Assembly (NCBI RefSeq): GCF_014200435.1
Contig: NZ_JACHBR010000001.1
Coordinates: 6,266,001-6,330,000, forward strand
Origin: Sphaerisporangium krabiense
GTDB taxonomy: Bacteria; Actinomycetota; Actinomycetes; Streptosporangiales; Streptosporangiaceae
Length of the DNA: 64,000 bases
Direction: 5' to 3'
The notes beneath the pieces are model-generated. The model saw only the letters and a list, made by a program, of their open reading frames with translations. It was not told where the DNA came from and made no database searches. This document shows positions 7,936-17,176 of the stretch, piece by piece (the first letter of the stretch is position 1; each line of letters begins with the position of its first letter). A program made the position numbers and the translations under genes.

Positions 7936-9482
7936 CCGGCGAGACCCGCCCCCGCGCGGCCGCCGCGGCCGCGCGGGGGCGGGGTCCGGCACGGGGGATC
8001 GCGGGCCGCTGGGGGAGGATGTCGCTGCGGGCACGGCTGTTGCTGATCACCAGTGCGCTGCTGGCCACCGGACTGGTCCTCTGCGGGTCCATCGTCGTCG
8101 GCCTCCTGCGGGCCAACCTCGTGGGCCGGGTGGACACCCAGCTCGCCACGTTCGGACGGGTGATCGCCGTCCTCCCGCCGGAGCTGCCGTCGCGGGGCCC
8201 CTCCGGCGCCGAGGCCGGGAACGCGCTCGCCGCCAAGCTCGACCTCATCGACCGGTTGTACGTCGCCTACCTCGCCCCGGACGGCGCGCTCGGGCCGCAG
8301 GCGCGCATCCCCGGCGGGAAGGGCGGCCCCGTGCTGCCGAGGCTCGACGCCGCGGCGATCGCCCGCCTGGACGGCCGTCCGTTCGAGGTCCCCGACAAGG
8401 AAGGGGCCGGGCCGTGGCGGGTGCTGGCCCTGCCCCGTCCCGCGCGCGCCACGCCGTTCGCGACGGCCGCCCCGGACGCGGGCGGCGGCGTGGTCGTGGC
8501 CGCCTCCCTGGACGCGGTCGCCGCCACGATCGGGCGGCTGCGCGTCACCTACCTGGTCACGGGCGCCGCGCTGCTCGGCCTGCTGACGCTGGCGGGATGG
8601 TTCGCGATCAGGGCGGGGCTCGGCCCGCTGCGGCGCATCGAGGAGACCGCCGCGGCCATCGCCTCCGGCGACCTCGGCCGCAGGGTCCCCGGCCCCGAGG
8701 CCCCGGACACCGAGGTCGGGCGCCTGTCGGCCTCGCTGAACGGCATGCTCGGCCAGATCGAGCGGGCCTTCGCCGCGCGCACCGAGTCCGAGGCGCGGCT
8801 GCGGCGGCTCGTCGCCGACGTCGGCCACGAGCTGCGCACGCCTCTCGTCGGCATCAAGGGGTTCTCCGAGCTGTACCGCATGGGCGGGCTGCCGGACGCC
8901 GGGCCCGCGATGGCCCGCATCGAGAGCGAGGCCGGGCGGCTGGCCCGCCTCGTGGAGGACCTGCTGCTGCTCGCCCGGCTCGACGAGGGCGGTGACACGC
9001 CCGTCCTGGACCTCGCGCCCATGGACCTGCGCACGCTGGCCGCCGACGCCCGGCTGGACCTGCGCGCCCTCGCCCCGGGACGGCCGGTCGCGCTGACCGG
9101 CCCGGACGGCGGGCCGCCGGGGTCGGCGCCGGTGCTCGGCGACGAGGCCCGGCTGCGCCAGGTGGTGAGCAATCTGGTCGGCAACGTCGTCGCGCACACC
9201 CCCGACGGCACCCCGGTGCGCGTCGGGGTCGGCACCGCGGGCGGCGAGGCCGTGCTGGTGGTCGAGGACCGGGGGCCGGGCATGACGCCCGGCCAGGCGG
9301 CCAAGGTGTTCGACCGGTTCTACCGGGCCGACCCCTCCCGCAGCAGGACCGGACCCGGCGGCGCCGGGCTCGGCCTCGCCATCGCCCGCTCGCTGGCCGA
9401 GGCGCACGGGGGCCGCATCGCCCTGCGCACCTCGCCCGGCGAGGGAGCCCGCTTCACGCTGGCGCTTCCCGCCTGTCCCTGA
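7932..9482 (+). CDS. Two-component sensor histidine kinase
   Basis: A 516-residue membrane kinase paired with the OmpR regulator just upstream. Helix 1 lies near residues 33-57 (LLLITSALLATGLVLCGSIVVG), followed by a roughly 130-residue extracytoplasmic domain and helix 2 near 195-220. A HAMP linker (PLRRIEETAAAIASGDLGRRV) leads to the HisKA box VADVGHELRTPLVGIKG. The usual Ser before His is Gly here. The ATPase has N box LVGNVVAHTPDG, G1 DRGPGM and G2 GGAGLGLAIA. The sensor domain has no recognisable ligand motif, so the stimulus is unknown. Confidence 0.92.
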   Translation: MTGETRPRAAAAAARGRGPARGIAGRWGRMSLRARLLLITSALLATGLVLCGSIVVGLLRANLVGRVDTQLATFGRVIAVLPPELPSRGPSGAEAGNALAAKLDLIDRLYVAYLAPDGALGPQARIPGGKGGPVLPRLDAAAIARLDGRPFEVPDKEGAGPWRVLALPRPARATPFATAAPDAGGGVVVAASLDAVAATIGRLRVTYLVTGAALLGLLTLAGWFAIRAGLGPLRRIEETAAAIASGDLGRRVPGPEAPDTEVGRLSASLNGMLGQIERAFAARTESEARLRRLVADVGHELRTPLVGIKGFSELYRMGGLPDAGPAMARIESEAGRLARLVEDLLLLARLDEGGDTPVLDLAPMDLRTLAADARLDLRALAPGRPVALTGPDGGPPGSAPVLGDEARLRQVVSNLVGNVVAHTPDGTPVRVGVGTAGGEAVLVVEDRGPGMTPGQAAKVFDRFYRADPSRSRTGPGGAGLGLAIARSLAEAHGGRIALRTSPGEGARFTLALPACP

Positions 9483-9504
9483 CCCGGCGCGGGCCCCGTG
9501 CCCC

Positions 9505-9735
9505 TCAGCGCGGGGGGCCGAAGGGCTCGATCGGGGGGTCGGAGAACGGGCCGCCGCCGTCGGGGGCGACGCGGTGGCCGGCGGCCTCGGTGACGCGCAG
9601 GGCGTACAGGCCCTCGTCGGGGTCGAGGGGGACCAGGCCGTAGCCGGTGTCGACCTCGTCCTCCGACAGGCCGAGCCGGCGCACGGCCTGCTCCAGGGTC
9701 GCCTCCTGCGGAAGCCGCACCGTGATCAGGACCAT
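9505..9735 (-). CDS. Small companion protein of the S8 peptidase (unknown function)
   Basis: A 76-residue protein (MVLITVRLP, LEQAVRRLGLSEDEVDTGYGLVPLDP, GLYALRVTEAAGHRV, then a Pro/Gly tail). It follows the subtilisin gene by 57 bp on the same strand and is probably in one operon. Its beta-alpha-beta-beta pattern with a terminal LRVTEAA strand is reminiscent of subtilisin propeptides of the I9 type, so it could act as a separate inhibitor or folding aid. That is inference; no named family is recognised with certainty. The internal ATG at 9735 is chosen since GGAG lies 8 nt upstream; a GTG at 9744 would add three residues. Confidence 0.65.
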   Translation of the reverse strand: MVLITVRLPQEATLEQAVRRLGLSEDEVDTGYGLVPLDPDEGLYALRVTEAAGHRVAPDGGGPFSDPPIEPFGPPR

Positions 9736-9792
9736 GGCCTCCACGTTACGCGTCCCGCGGCGCTCCGTCCCGCGAGGCCCGGCGGGTCCTTG

Positions 9793-11160
9793 TCATACCT
9801 TGGCCGTCGCGGCGGCGCGCCGTTCGAGCGCGGACAGCAGGGCCGGCGTGTCGGCGATGCCGTACCCGTAGTCGTAGTCGAACCCGACGGTGCTGCGGTC
9901 GGCGGCGGTGCGGTAGAGCAGCGTGCGGAGCTGGGCCGGGCTGATCGCCGAGGCGGGCCAGTGGGTGCGGACGGCGGCCACCAGGCCGGCCGCCACCGGG
10001 CAGGCCGCCGAGGTGCCGGAGTCCGGCGTGCCGGGGCCGAACGCCTTGGACCCGGCGAAATGGGTGTAGGAGCAGACGTCGGGCTTGCGGTCGCTCAGCC
10101 GGCCCGGCCCCTGTGAGGAGTAGCCGACGCGCAGGCCCTTGGTGTCGACCCCGCCGATCGACAGCACCTGCGGGTGGGAGTTGGCGCCGACGATCGGGCG
10201 CGCGGGGAAGGCGCACCGGCGGTCCTTGCACTCGGCGCCGCAGTTGCCGGCCGCGAACAGGATGTCGGCGCCCGCGCGCTCCAGGCTGCCCACGATGATG
10301 TTGAACGGGTGGGCGGGGTTGTCGGAGTAGTTGCCCGGCTGGCCGGGCGCGAAGTCCCACAGCGGGGAGAACGACCCCCAGCTGTTGCTGACGACCAGGG
10401 CGCGCGAGGCGGCGGGCTGGGCGTCGAGCAGGGTGCGCAGGTGCGAGAACGCCGCGATCGCGTCGGACAGCAGGCCGTCCATGACCGTGTCGCCCTGCCG
10501 CCGCGACAGCAGCACCGGGATGTCGATGAACGACGCCTTGGGCGCGGCGATGAGCGCGTCGAAGGCGCACATGCTGCCGTGGTCGACGGGGAACTCGCCC
10601 GGGGTCTCCGAGACGCCGGAGGGGCTCCAGCTCCGCTCGGCGTCGATCGTGAAGCTCCTGCCCATCTGGCGGGTGACGTGCGCGGCGTTGATGCCGGTGT
10701 CGCAGATGGCGAGCGCCACGCCCGAGCCGTCGTACCCGTCGGCCGTGAGCCGGGGCACCGCGAGCAGCCGCTCGACGTCCCGCCAGGTGCCGACCGGCGG
10801 GGTGCCGCCGCAGGTGAGGCTGGTCTCGATCACCGGGTCGGCGTAGACGCCGACGACCGAGCCGCCGCGGCCGGGCAGCAGCGCCGTGCGCGCCGCGCGG
10901 TCGTCGTCGGAGATCTCGCCCCTGACCAGCACGGACGCATCCTCCGGCGCCATGGAGAAGTCGAGCGGCTGGTTGAGCGAGAGCGGGTCGCCGCCGGGAA
11001 TGGCGGGGCGGACGCGGGGGAGCGGCACGGGGGTGAAGTCGTGGTCGAGCGCGACCCCGGGGAGCTCGCCGGTGACGTCGGCGGTGGTCGCGGTGAGATC
11101 GGGCGCCGCGACGGCGGCGACGATGTCGGGAGAGGGACGGAGCTGGATCAGGACCCGCAT
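9793..11160 (-). CDS. S8 (subtilisin) family serine peptidase without signal peptide
   Basis: A 455-residue subtilase. The triad is visible as Asp in ALAICDTGIN, His in FPVDHGSMCAF and Ser in GTSAACPVAAG. The oxyanion Asn is in LFAAGNCG. About 120 N-terminal residues (MRVLIQLRPSPD to VVGVYADPVIE) look like a propeptide-type domain. There is no signal peptide or membrane helix, so the enzyme is predicted cytosolic or exported by another route. ATG 11160 gives a start in the beta strand MRVLIQL; a longer frame to 11211 has no better ribosome site. It precedes the 76-residue companion. The target is unknown; processing of a peptide or regulated protein is possible. Confidence 0.85.
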   Translation of the reverse strand: MRVLIQLRPSPDIVAAVAAPDLTATTADVTGELPGVALDHDFTPVPLPRVRPAIPGGDPLSLNQPLDFSMAPEDASVLVRGEISDDDRAARTALLPGRGGSVVGVYADPVIETSLTCGGTPPVGTWRDVERLLAVPRLTADGYDGSGVALAICDTGINAAHVTRQMGRSFTIDAERSWSPSGVSETPGEFPVDHGSMCAFDALIAAPKASFIDIPVLLSRRQGDTVMDGLLSDAIAAFSHLRTLLDAQPAASRALVVSNSWGSFSPLWDFAPGQPGNYSDNPAHPFNIIVGSLERAGADILFAAGNCGAECKDRRCAFPARPIVGANSHPQVLSIGGVDTKGLRVGYSSQGPGRLSDRKPDVCSYTHFAGSKAFGPGTPDSGTSAACPVAAGLVAAVRTHWPASAISPAQLRTLLYRTAADRSTVGFDYDYGYGIADTPALLSALERRAAATAKV

Positions 11161-11371
11161 GAGGTCACCACCTGAGATCACGGAAGAACGGATGTCACCA
11201 CGGTGCTGCATCCGTGTACGGCTCGTCTACCTGCAGAAATGTCGCGCCGACTGGCATTTCACCATGAGCCGCCACGAAACCGCGGGCGAAATTTGTTCGC
11301 CTGCCCGTCGTCCCCGCCCGGTCTTCGGTAATCCCTTCCGCCGGCGGCGCAGGATGACTACGTTGTGACGC

Positions 11372-13417
11372 ATGATCGCCGAGGTGGACACGCCGTCACG
11401 TCCAGAATCCGGAACGGGTGAAGGGCACCGGCTGCCGGTGCGCCCGAGGCTGGTGGTCGCCAGCGCCTTCATGCTCTTCCTCGAACTGGCGCTGATCCGC
11501 TGGACGGGCTCCAACATCGTCCACCTCAGCTACTTCACGAACTTCGTGCTGCTCGGCTCCTTCCTCGGCATCGGGCTCGGGTTCCTGCGCGTCGGCCGGA
11601 GCAAGGCCCAGCCGTACTACTCGCCGGTCGTGCTGGCGCTGCTGGTGCTGGTCGTCCTGATCTTCCCGGTCACCGTGGACCGCGAGACCGAGGGCGTGCT
11701 CTACTTCACCAGCCTGTCCACCAGCGGCCCGCCCGCCTGGGCGATCCTGCCGGTGGTGTTCGCCGCGGCGGCCCTGGTGCTCATGGGCCCCGCCGAGCTC
11801 GTCGGCCGGTGCTTCCCCGAGCTGCCCCGCCTCGAGGCCTACCGTTACGACCTGATCGGCAGCCTCACCGGCATCGCCCTGTTCTCGCTGCTGTCGTTCG
11901 CGAGCGCCCCGCCCGTCGTCTGGGGCGTGATCGTCGCCGTCGCCTACGGCGTGCTGCTGTGGCCGCGCTCGCTCACCCGATACCTCGTGCTGGTCACCCT
12001 GCCCTCCCTGGTGGTCGTCGCCGCGCTCGCCTCCGAGACCCTGACCGCGGGCGCGCTGTGGTCGCCGTACTACAAGGTCACCTACGAGCGGTCGGCGTAC
12101 GGCGGCGTGCCGGTCATGACGATCTCGGTCAACGGAATCCCGCACCAGCAGGCCATCCCGGCCGCCAACCGGCTCGAATGGGAGCGCCAGTACGCCCTGC
12201 CGTACGAGAGGGCGGCCACGGCCTCCCTGGACGACGTGCTCATCGTCGGCGCGGGCAGCGGCACCGACGTCGCGATCGCCCTGTCCAAGGGCGCCGAGCA
12301 CGTCGACGCCGTCGAGATCGACCCCAAGCTGCGCGAGCTCGGCGCCACCTACCACCCCGACCGGCCCTACAGCGACCCGCGCGTCACCACCCACATCACC
12401 GACGGCCGCGCCTACCTGGAGCGCACCGGCAAGAAGTACGACCTGATCCTGTTCGCGCTGCCCGACTCGCTCACGCTGGTCTCCGGCGCCAGCTCGCTGC
12501 GCCTGGAGAGCTACCTGTTCACCGAGCAGGCCATGGCCGCCGCCCGCGACCACCTCAAGCCCGGCGGCGCGTTCGCGATGTACAACTACTACCGCGAGCA
12601 GTGGCTGGTGGACCGGCTCGCGCTCACCGCGCAGACCGCCTTCGGCCACAAGCCCTGCGTCGACGAGGTCGGCTCGGGCCGGCAGGCCGTGATCACCTCG
12701 GGCGTCACGCCGGCCGCGCAGCGCTGCGCGGCCGAATGGGCGGGGGCCAAGGTCGACACCCCGCCCCCGGCCGTGGACGACCGGCCGTTCCTGTACCTGC
12801 ACGGGCGCGACATCCCGTCCATCTACCTCATCGCGCTCGGCCTGATCCTGCTGGTCAGCATCGTCGCCGTGCGGGCCGTGGCCGGGCCGTTCCGCCGCAT
12901 GCGCCCCTACGCCGACCTGTTCCTGCTCGGCGTGTCGTTCCTGCTGCTGGAGACCAAGAACGTCACCGGGTTCGCGCTGCTGTTCGGCACGACCTGGGTG
13001 GTCAACGCGGTGGTGTTCGCGGGTGTGCTCGTGGCGGTGCTCGCCGCGGTCGAGGTCACCCGCCGCTTCCGCACGCCGTCCCTGCCGGTGATGTACGCGG
13101 TGCTGCTCGGCGGGCTGGTGCTCGCGGCGGTCGTCCCGAACTCGTGGCTGCTCGGCCTGCCCGTGCCGCTGCGGGCGGTGCTCGCGGTCGTGATCGCCTT
13201 CCTGCCGATCTTCGCGGCGAACGTCGTGTTCGCCAAGCGGTTCGCCGACACCGCCGACGCCACGGTGTCCTTCGGCGCCAACCTGCTCGGCGCCATCCTC
13301 GGCGGCTGCCTGGAGTACCTCAGCCTGGTCATCGGCTACGAGGGCCTGCTGGTCGTCGCGGGCCTGCTCTACCTCGGCGCCTTCGCCCTGATGCCCCGCG
13401 CCGCACGGGCGCTCTGA
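11372..13417 (+). CDS. Integral membrane spermidine-synthase-like protein
   Basis: A 681-residue protein with membrane helices on both sides of a soluble methyltransferase-fold domain. Seven or so helices fill residues 25-225. The central domain (about 270-480) has the nucleotide-binding motif VLIVGAGSGTDVAIALSKG, acidic EIDPKL, and ITDGRAYL, as in spermidine synthases. The C-terminal 180 residues hold further helices, with LLLETKNVTGF. Polyamine-synthase active-site residues are only partly evident, so aminopropyl transfer is not assured. The ATG at 11372 follows GTGACGC with weak Shine-Dalgarno. It stands alone, convergent with the LCP gene across a shared hairpin. Confidence 0.8.
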   Translation: MIAEVDTPSRPESGTGEGHRLPVRPRLVVASAFMLFLELALIRWTGSNIVHLSYFTNFVLLGSFLGIGLGFLRVGRSKAQPYYSPVVLALLVLVVLIFPVTVDRETEGVLYFTSLSTSGPPAWAILPVVFAAAALVLMGPAELVGRCFPELPRLEAYRYDLIGSLTGIALFSLLSFASAPPVVWGVIVAVAYGVLLWPRSLTRYLVLVTLPSLVVVAALASETLTAGALWSPYYKVTYERSAYGGVPVMTISVNGIPHQQAIPAANRLEWERQYALPYERAATASLDDVLIVGAGSGTDVAIALSKGAEHVDAVEIDPKLRELGATYHPDRPYSDPRVTTHITDGRAYLERTGKKYDLILFALPDSLTLVSGASSLRLESYLFTEQAMAAARDHLKPGGAFAMYNYYREQWLVDRLALTAQTAFGHKPCVDEVGSGRQAVITSGVTPAAQRCAAEWAGAKVDTPPPAVDDRPFLYLHGRDIPSIYLIALGLILLVSIVAVRAVAGPFRRMRPYADLFLLGVSFLLLETKNVTGFALLFGTTWVVNAVVFAGVLVAVLAAVEVTRRFRTPSLPVMYAVLLGGLVLAAVVPNSWLLGLPVPLRAVLAVVIAFLPIFAANVVFAKRFADTADATVSFGANLLGAILGGCLEYLSLVIGYEGLLVVAGLLYLGAFALMPRAARAL

Positions 13418-13419
13418 CG

Positions 13420-13445
13420 CCCCGCCGGTCCTCGCCCGGCAGGGG
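13420..13445. terminator. Bidirectional hairpin terminator
   Basis: CCCCGCCGG (13420-13428) pairs with CCGGC-A-GGGG (13436-13445) with one bulged base. It lies between the convergent spermidine-synthase-like and LCP genes. There is no T tract, which is usual in actinomycetes. Confidence 0.5.
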
Positions 13446-13447
13446 GA

Positions 13448-15013
13448 TCAGAAGCCGCAGGCGTCGGCGAGGGTCTTGGCGGAGGCCTGGTCGTTCGGCG
13501 TCGGGGTCCTCAGCGGGGTGGCGGGGGCCGAGGCGCGCGAGCGCGTGGGGCTCGGCGTGGCGTTCTCGGCCCCGGACGGCGAGGTGGCCGGGGTGGCGCC
13601 GGACGGCCGGGCGCCGGGGGTGGCGCCCGCGGCCAGGGTGGGGCGGCGCGACTGCTCCGACTCCTTGAGCGCCTTGGCGGTCAGACGGCGGATCTTCACC
13701 CAGTCGGCGGCGCCCGGCCAGATCGTCGGCGGCACGAACTGCAGGCTGGTGGTCTTGGCGTCCTTGACCTTCAGGGCCAGCGGCACCAGGTGCTCCAGCA
13801 GGTCGCGCGGGATGTCGGTGCGGAACATGTGCCGCGTCGCGCTGGCGATCTTGCCGAAGTTGGCCAGCACGACGCTCGGCGTGGCCTGGGCGAGCAGCGC
13901 GCCCATGACGCACCGCTGGCGGGACATGCGGGAGAAGTCGTCGCTGTCGACCCGCGAGCGGCCGTACCAGAGCACGTGCTCGCCGTCGAGGAGCTGGTAG
14001 CCGGCCTTGATCGTGCCCGCGGTGCCGAAGTGGCCGCCCCACTTGATGTCCTGCTCGACCCGGATCCGCAGGCCGCCGACGGCGTCGATGAGCGCGGCGA
14101 AGCCGTACATGTCGACGATCGCGTAGTAGTCGATCTTGAAGCCGAGGGTGTGGCCGATGGCGTTCTTGAGCTCCTGGGGACCCTTGCCCTTGCCGAGGTG
14201 GTCCTCGGCGTACTGCCACACCTCGTTGAGCAGGCCCTGCCCCGAGTCGCCGGTGAACCCGTTCGGGAACCGCGCCGCCAGCGGGTCGCCCTTGGGGAAG
14301 TGCACGTACTGCAGGTTGCGGGGCAGGCTGAACATGACCGCGTTGCCGGTGCCGACGTCGACGCTGGCCACGGTCATGCTGTCGGTGCGCACGCCCGTCC
14401 TGTTGCCCGCGGCGTCGCCGCCGATGAGCAGGAAGTTGACCCGGCGCCTGCCGTTCCAGGGATCCTCCTGCCGCACCGGCGCGATCGAGGCGCCCGCGCC
14501 GCCGTCGGAGGGGAAGACGGCGTTGGCGGTCTGCCGCACGGTGACGATGCTGCTCGCGGTCAGCGCGAACGGCGCCATCACGGTCACGCACAGCACGCCG
14601 ACGACGACGCCGGAGACGACCTGCCCGCTCTGGGGCAGCCGGTCGGGGCGCAGGGCGACGTAGGAGGTGAGGACCAGCGCGAACCAGGCCAGCGCGCCGA
14701 CGGCGGCGACGACGGTCACCACCACGAGCGTGCTGTCCTTCAGGGCCAGGCCGAGGTTGGCCCGCACGATCAGGGCGAAGGCGATCGCGGCGACCAGGAT
14801 GGCGCCGAAGGCCCCGAGGAGCAGGAAACCGGTCCTGCGGCGTCCGGCGCGCAGGTGCGCGGCGCCGGGGACGAGGGCCGACAGGCCCGTCCAGCCGATG
14901 ACGGCGGCGGTGCTGGGCGCCTTGGCGTAGCGGGGAGCGGCCGCGCGCTTCGGCTCGGGGTCGCCCGGGCCGTTCACCGCCTCCTCACCTGCTCGGTCAA
15001 GCGGCGTGGTCAC
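13448..15013 (-). CDS. LytR-CpsA-Psr (LCP) family cell-wall ligase
   Basis: A 521-residue membrane protein. LCP enzymes transfer undecaprenyl-linked glycopolymers onto peptidoglycan outside the cell. Three to four helices occupy residues 35-165, more than the single anchor of classical LCPs. The LCP domain (about 185-420) holds NFLLIGGDAAG, the TDSMTV acid motif, FSLPRNLQ with its catalytic-type Arg, YGFAALIDAVGGL and LDGEHVLWYGRSR. A Ser/Thr/Pro/Ala tail ends in CGF. GTG 15013 has GGGGAG seven bases upstream. The call is firm; the specific glycopolymer (teichoic acid, arabinogalactan-like or other) is unknown. Confidence 0.9.
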   Translation of the reverse strand: MTTPLDRAGEEAVNGPGDPEPKRAAAPRYAKAPSTAAVIGWTGLSALVPGAAHLRAGRRRTGFLLLGAFGAILVAAIAFALIVRANLGLALKDSTLVVVTVVAAVGALAWFALVLTSYVALRPDRLPQSGQVVSGVVVGVLCVTVMAPFALTASSIVTVRQTANAVFPSDGGAGASIAPVRQEDPWNGRRRVNFLLIGGDAAGNRTGVRTDSMTVASVDVGTGNAVMFSLPRNLQYVHFPKGDPLAARFPNGFTGDSGQGLLNEVWQYAEDHLGKGKGPQELKNAIGHTLGFKIDYYAIVDMYGFAALIDAVGGLRIRVEQDIKWGGHFGTAGTIKAGYQLLDGEHVLWYGRSRVDSDDFSRMSRQRCVMGALLAQATPSVVLANFGKIASATRHMFRTDIPRDLLEHLVPLALKVKDAKTTSLQFVPPTIWPGAADWVKIRRLTAKALKESEQSRRPTLAAGATPGARPSGATPATSPSGAENATPSPTRSRASAPATPLRTPTPNDQASAKTLADACGF

Positions 15014-15207
15014 AAGCGCTCCCCATGACGTTTCCGGATCAAGCCGTCGAGCAGGCGAAACGCCGTGACGGGCCCCCGCGCGTTAACGGATGCCCAGGAT
15101 TCTAACCCCCATACATGGACATCACAGACGCATGCGCAATATAGGGGAATCAGCTGGTAACTGGCAGCTTAATGACTGATGTCGCCTGACGCGCGAGAGT
15201 CAGCCCA

Positions 15208-15242
15208 CCGGGAACGGCTGTCAGGCGCGAAGCCGTTCCCGG
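15208..15242 (-). terminator. Strong hairpin terminator after the metallopeptidase gene
   Basis: Perfect 12-bp arms CCGGGAACGGCT (15208-15219) and AGCCGTTCCCGG (15231-15242) enclose an 11-nt loop. It begins 30 nt beyond the stop codon of the metallopeptidase (minus strand). Confidence 0.7.
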
Positions 15243-15271
15243 CGGGGGCCGCCACAGGGGTCAGGACCGGA

Positions 15272-16972
15272 TCAGGATGTGCTGGAGGCCGAGGCGAGCC
15301 AGGTGTTGCACTGGAACGTCTTCACCCGCTCGTAGCCCTGCCGGAACCAGCGGCCGCTGTTCGGCGGGGAGCCGTGGTCACGCGGGTAGCCGGGCCAGTC
15401 CCCGACGTTGGAGAAGAAGTAGTACAACGTGTTGCGGCGCGCCGAGGTGATCGGGTAGCTGGCGGCCACCGACCGCATCCACAGGCCGCTCAGGCAGTTC
15501 GCCTGCAACTCGTACCGCCGGCTGAGCCCCAGCTTGCCGCTCGAGGAGCGCGAGGCCAGCGTCTTGGACCACCAGGAGTCCTCCAGCCCCGACAGGTGCT
15601 GGACGTGGTGGCCGTACTCGTGGGCGAACATCGCCGTGAAGGCCCCGTGCCAGTTCGACAGCGAGGCGTACCCGCGCTGCCTGCCGGTGCCGTCCGCCAT
15701 CGCGGAGGTCGAGGCGTAGATCGTCGCGTTGCGCGGGCAGTAGTACGGCACGATGCTGCCCTTGTGCGGGAAGTCGCCGCACGCGCCCCGCCCGCCGCGC
15801 GCCGTGACCGCGTAGCCCGGCGGCGAGAACGGGATGCCCACCTTGCCGAGCGCGGAGGACCACGTCCGGTTCATGCACGTGCTCGTGGCCAGGATCAGCG
15901 CCTTGAGCTGGGCGTCGTTGTAGACGTTGGTCGCGCGCCCCCGGCAGTTCGTGCGCGGCAGCGTCCCCGCCAGGTAGAGCGAGTTGCGGGTCAGCGTCGT
16001 GTTGCGCGCCGGCCTGCTCGGCCGCGTGGTCGTGTCCGGCCGGGTGGAGGTGTCCCGGTCCGTGCCGGTGGTCCCGCGTGTCGGGCGCGGCAGGACCTCC
16101 GTGGCCGTCGGGCGGGCCTCCGGCGTGGCGGAGTCGTACGTCGGGACGGCCACCGGTGAGGTGGTGCTGGTCCGCGTGGCGTTCGCCAGCAGCGCGCCGC
16201 CGATCACCAGCAGCACGAACACCACCGCGATCGCCCCCAGCACGCCGCCGATCACCGCGCCGGCGCTGGACCGCCGCCGGGGCGGCGGACGCCACCCGGG
16301 CGCGCCCCAGCCGTCCTGCGGGCCGTAGGGGCCTTGCGGCGCGGGGGGCCGGCCGGGCGGCGGTGAAGGCCGTCCACTCGGAGGCGGAGGCGGGTACGCG
16401 GGGCCTTGCGGCGCCCCGGCCCCCGGCGGCGGATAGGGCTGCCCGTACTGCTGCGGCGGGCCCTGAGGCGGTCCCGCGGGCCCCTGCCCCGGGTACGGCG
16501 CGTGGCCCGGCGGCGGAGCCTGCCCCGGGTAGGGTCCCTGGTTCGGCGGCGGGGCCTGGCCCGGGTAGGGCGCTTGCCCTGGATACGGCGCTTGCCCGGG
16601 TGGTGGGACCTGGCCTGGATACGGGACCTGGCCTGGGTACGGCGTCTGCCCCGGTGGCGGGGCCTGGCCCGGGTACGGGGCGTGGCCCGGCCGAGGTGCG
16701 TGCCCCGGGTGGGCCGGATTTCCCAGGGCCTGGCCCGCGTACGCCTCCGGCGGCGCCTGGCCGCCGACCGGGGGCCGGGGCGGGTAGCCGGGGGGCGGGC
16801 GCATCGGGCCCTGGCCGGGATACGGCGCGCCGTATCCGGCGTCCTGAGGCGCGGGAGAGTCCCTCGCGCCCGGTGGCCCCGGGTAGGAAGGAGGTCCTCC
16901 CTGTGCGTAGGGACGAGTCGCCCCCTGTGGTGGTTTCGGCCCCCGACCGTTGTCGCCCCCGTTGGCGGACAT
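15272..16972 (-). CDS. Membrane-anchored neutral zinc metallopeptidase (YpfJ-like)
   Basis: A 566-residue protein. The first 240 residues are Pro/Gly/Tyr-rich cytosolic repeats (PYPGQAP units), then RRRSS and one helix (VIGGVLGAIAVVFVLLVIGG), so the catalytic part faces outside. A Thr/Arg-rich stalk leads to the peptidase domain with the zincin motif FAHEYGHHVQ and downstream YELQANCLSG, the YpfJ/neutral-zinc pattern. ATG 16972 starts MSANGGDNG; the reading frame extends further upstream without a better site. Paired Cys residues (NCRGR, STCMN, ACGDF, YYCPR) fit a secreted fold. A strong hairpin follows the stop. Substrate unknown. Confidence 0.82.
   Translation of the reverse strand: MSANGGDNGRGPKPPQGATRPYAQGGPPSYPGPPGARDSPAPQDAGYGAPYPGQGPMRPPPGYPPRPPVGGQAPPEAYAGQALGNPAHPGHAPRPGHAPYPGQAPPPGQTPYPGQVPYPGQVPPPGQAPYPGQAPYPGQAPPPNQGPYPGQAPPPGHAPYPGQGPAGPPQGPPQQYGQPYPPPGAGAPQGPAYPPPPPSGRPSPPPGRPPAPQGPYGPQDGWGAPGWRPPPRRRSSAGAVIGGVLGAIAVVFVLLVIGGALLANATRTSTTSPVAVPTYDSATPEARPTATEVLPRPTRGTTGTDRDTSTRPDTTTRPSRPARNTTLTRNSLYLAGTLPRTNCRGRATNVYNDAQLKALILATSTCMNRTWSSALGKVGIPFSPPGYAVTARGGRGACGDFPHKGSIVPYYCPRNATIYASTSAMADGTGRQRGYASLSNWHGAFTAMFAHEYGHHVQHLSGLEDSWWSKTLASRSSSGKLGLSRRYELQANCLSGLWMRSVAASYPITSARRNTLYYFFSNVGDWPGYPRDHGSPPNSGRWFRQGYERVKTFQCNTWLASASSTS
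16487..16690 (-). repeat. Degenerate repeats encoding PYPGQ(A/V)P and PPPGQ units
   Basis: About ten units of 15-21 bp alternate to code PYPGQAP and PPPGQ in the cytosolic tail of the zinc metallopeptidase. The DNA units (for example GGCCTGGCCCGGGTA) differ mostly by single bases, the usual pattern of slippage-prone coding repeats. Confidence 0.75.
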
Positions 16973-17176
16973 TCCGGCTGCCCCCTTCCCGGTCACGCTG
17001 GACCGAGACCGTGCTCCCCTGTCACCGATTCCGCAATTCATGCGATTTAGGGCAGAACTCTACTCAATTCTCAGCAGTCACGGATGTAGCCGTATATGGT
17101 TACATTCTGAAATCATCCAAGGTGATCTCCGCGATGTTCCGGAATCGCCGGACCTGTCTGCCCTAGCTTCGATTCC

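Noticed and set aside
11809-13668. A 619-codon plus-strand frame
   Set aside because: It is a +1 frame through the spermidine-synthase-like gene with Arg/Pro/Ala-only composition and no family pattern.
16487-16690. Possible CRISPR-like repeats
   Set aside because: Units are 15-21 bp, degenerate and in coding frame with Pro/Gly/Tyr codons; there are no unique spacers.
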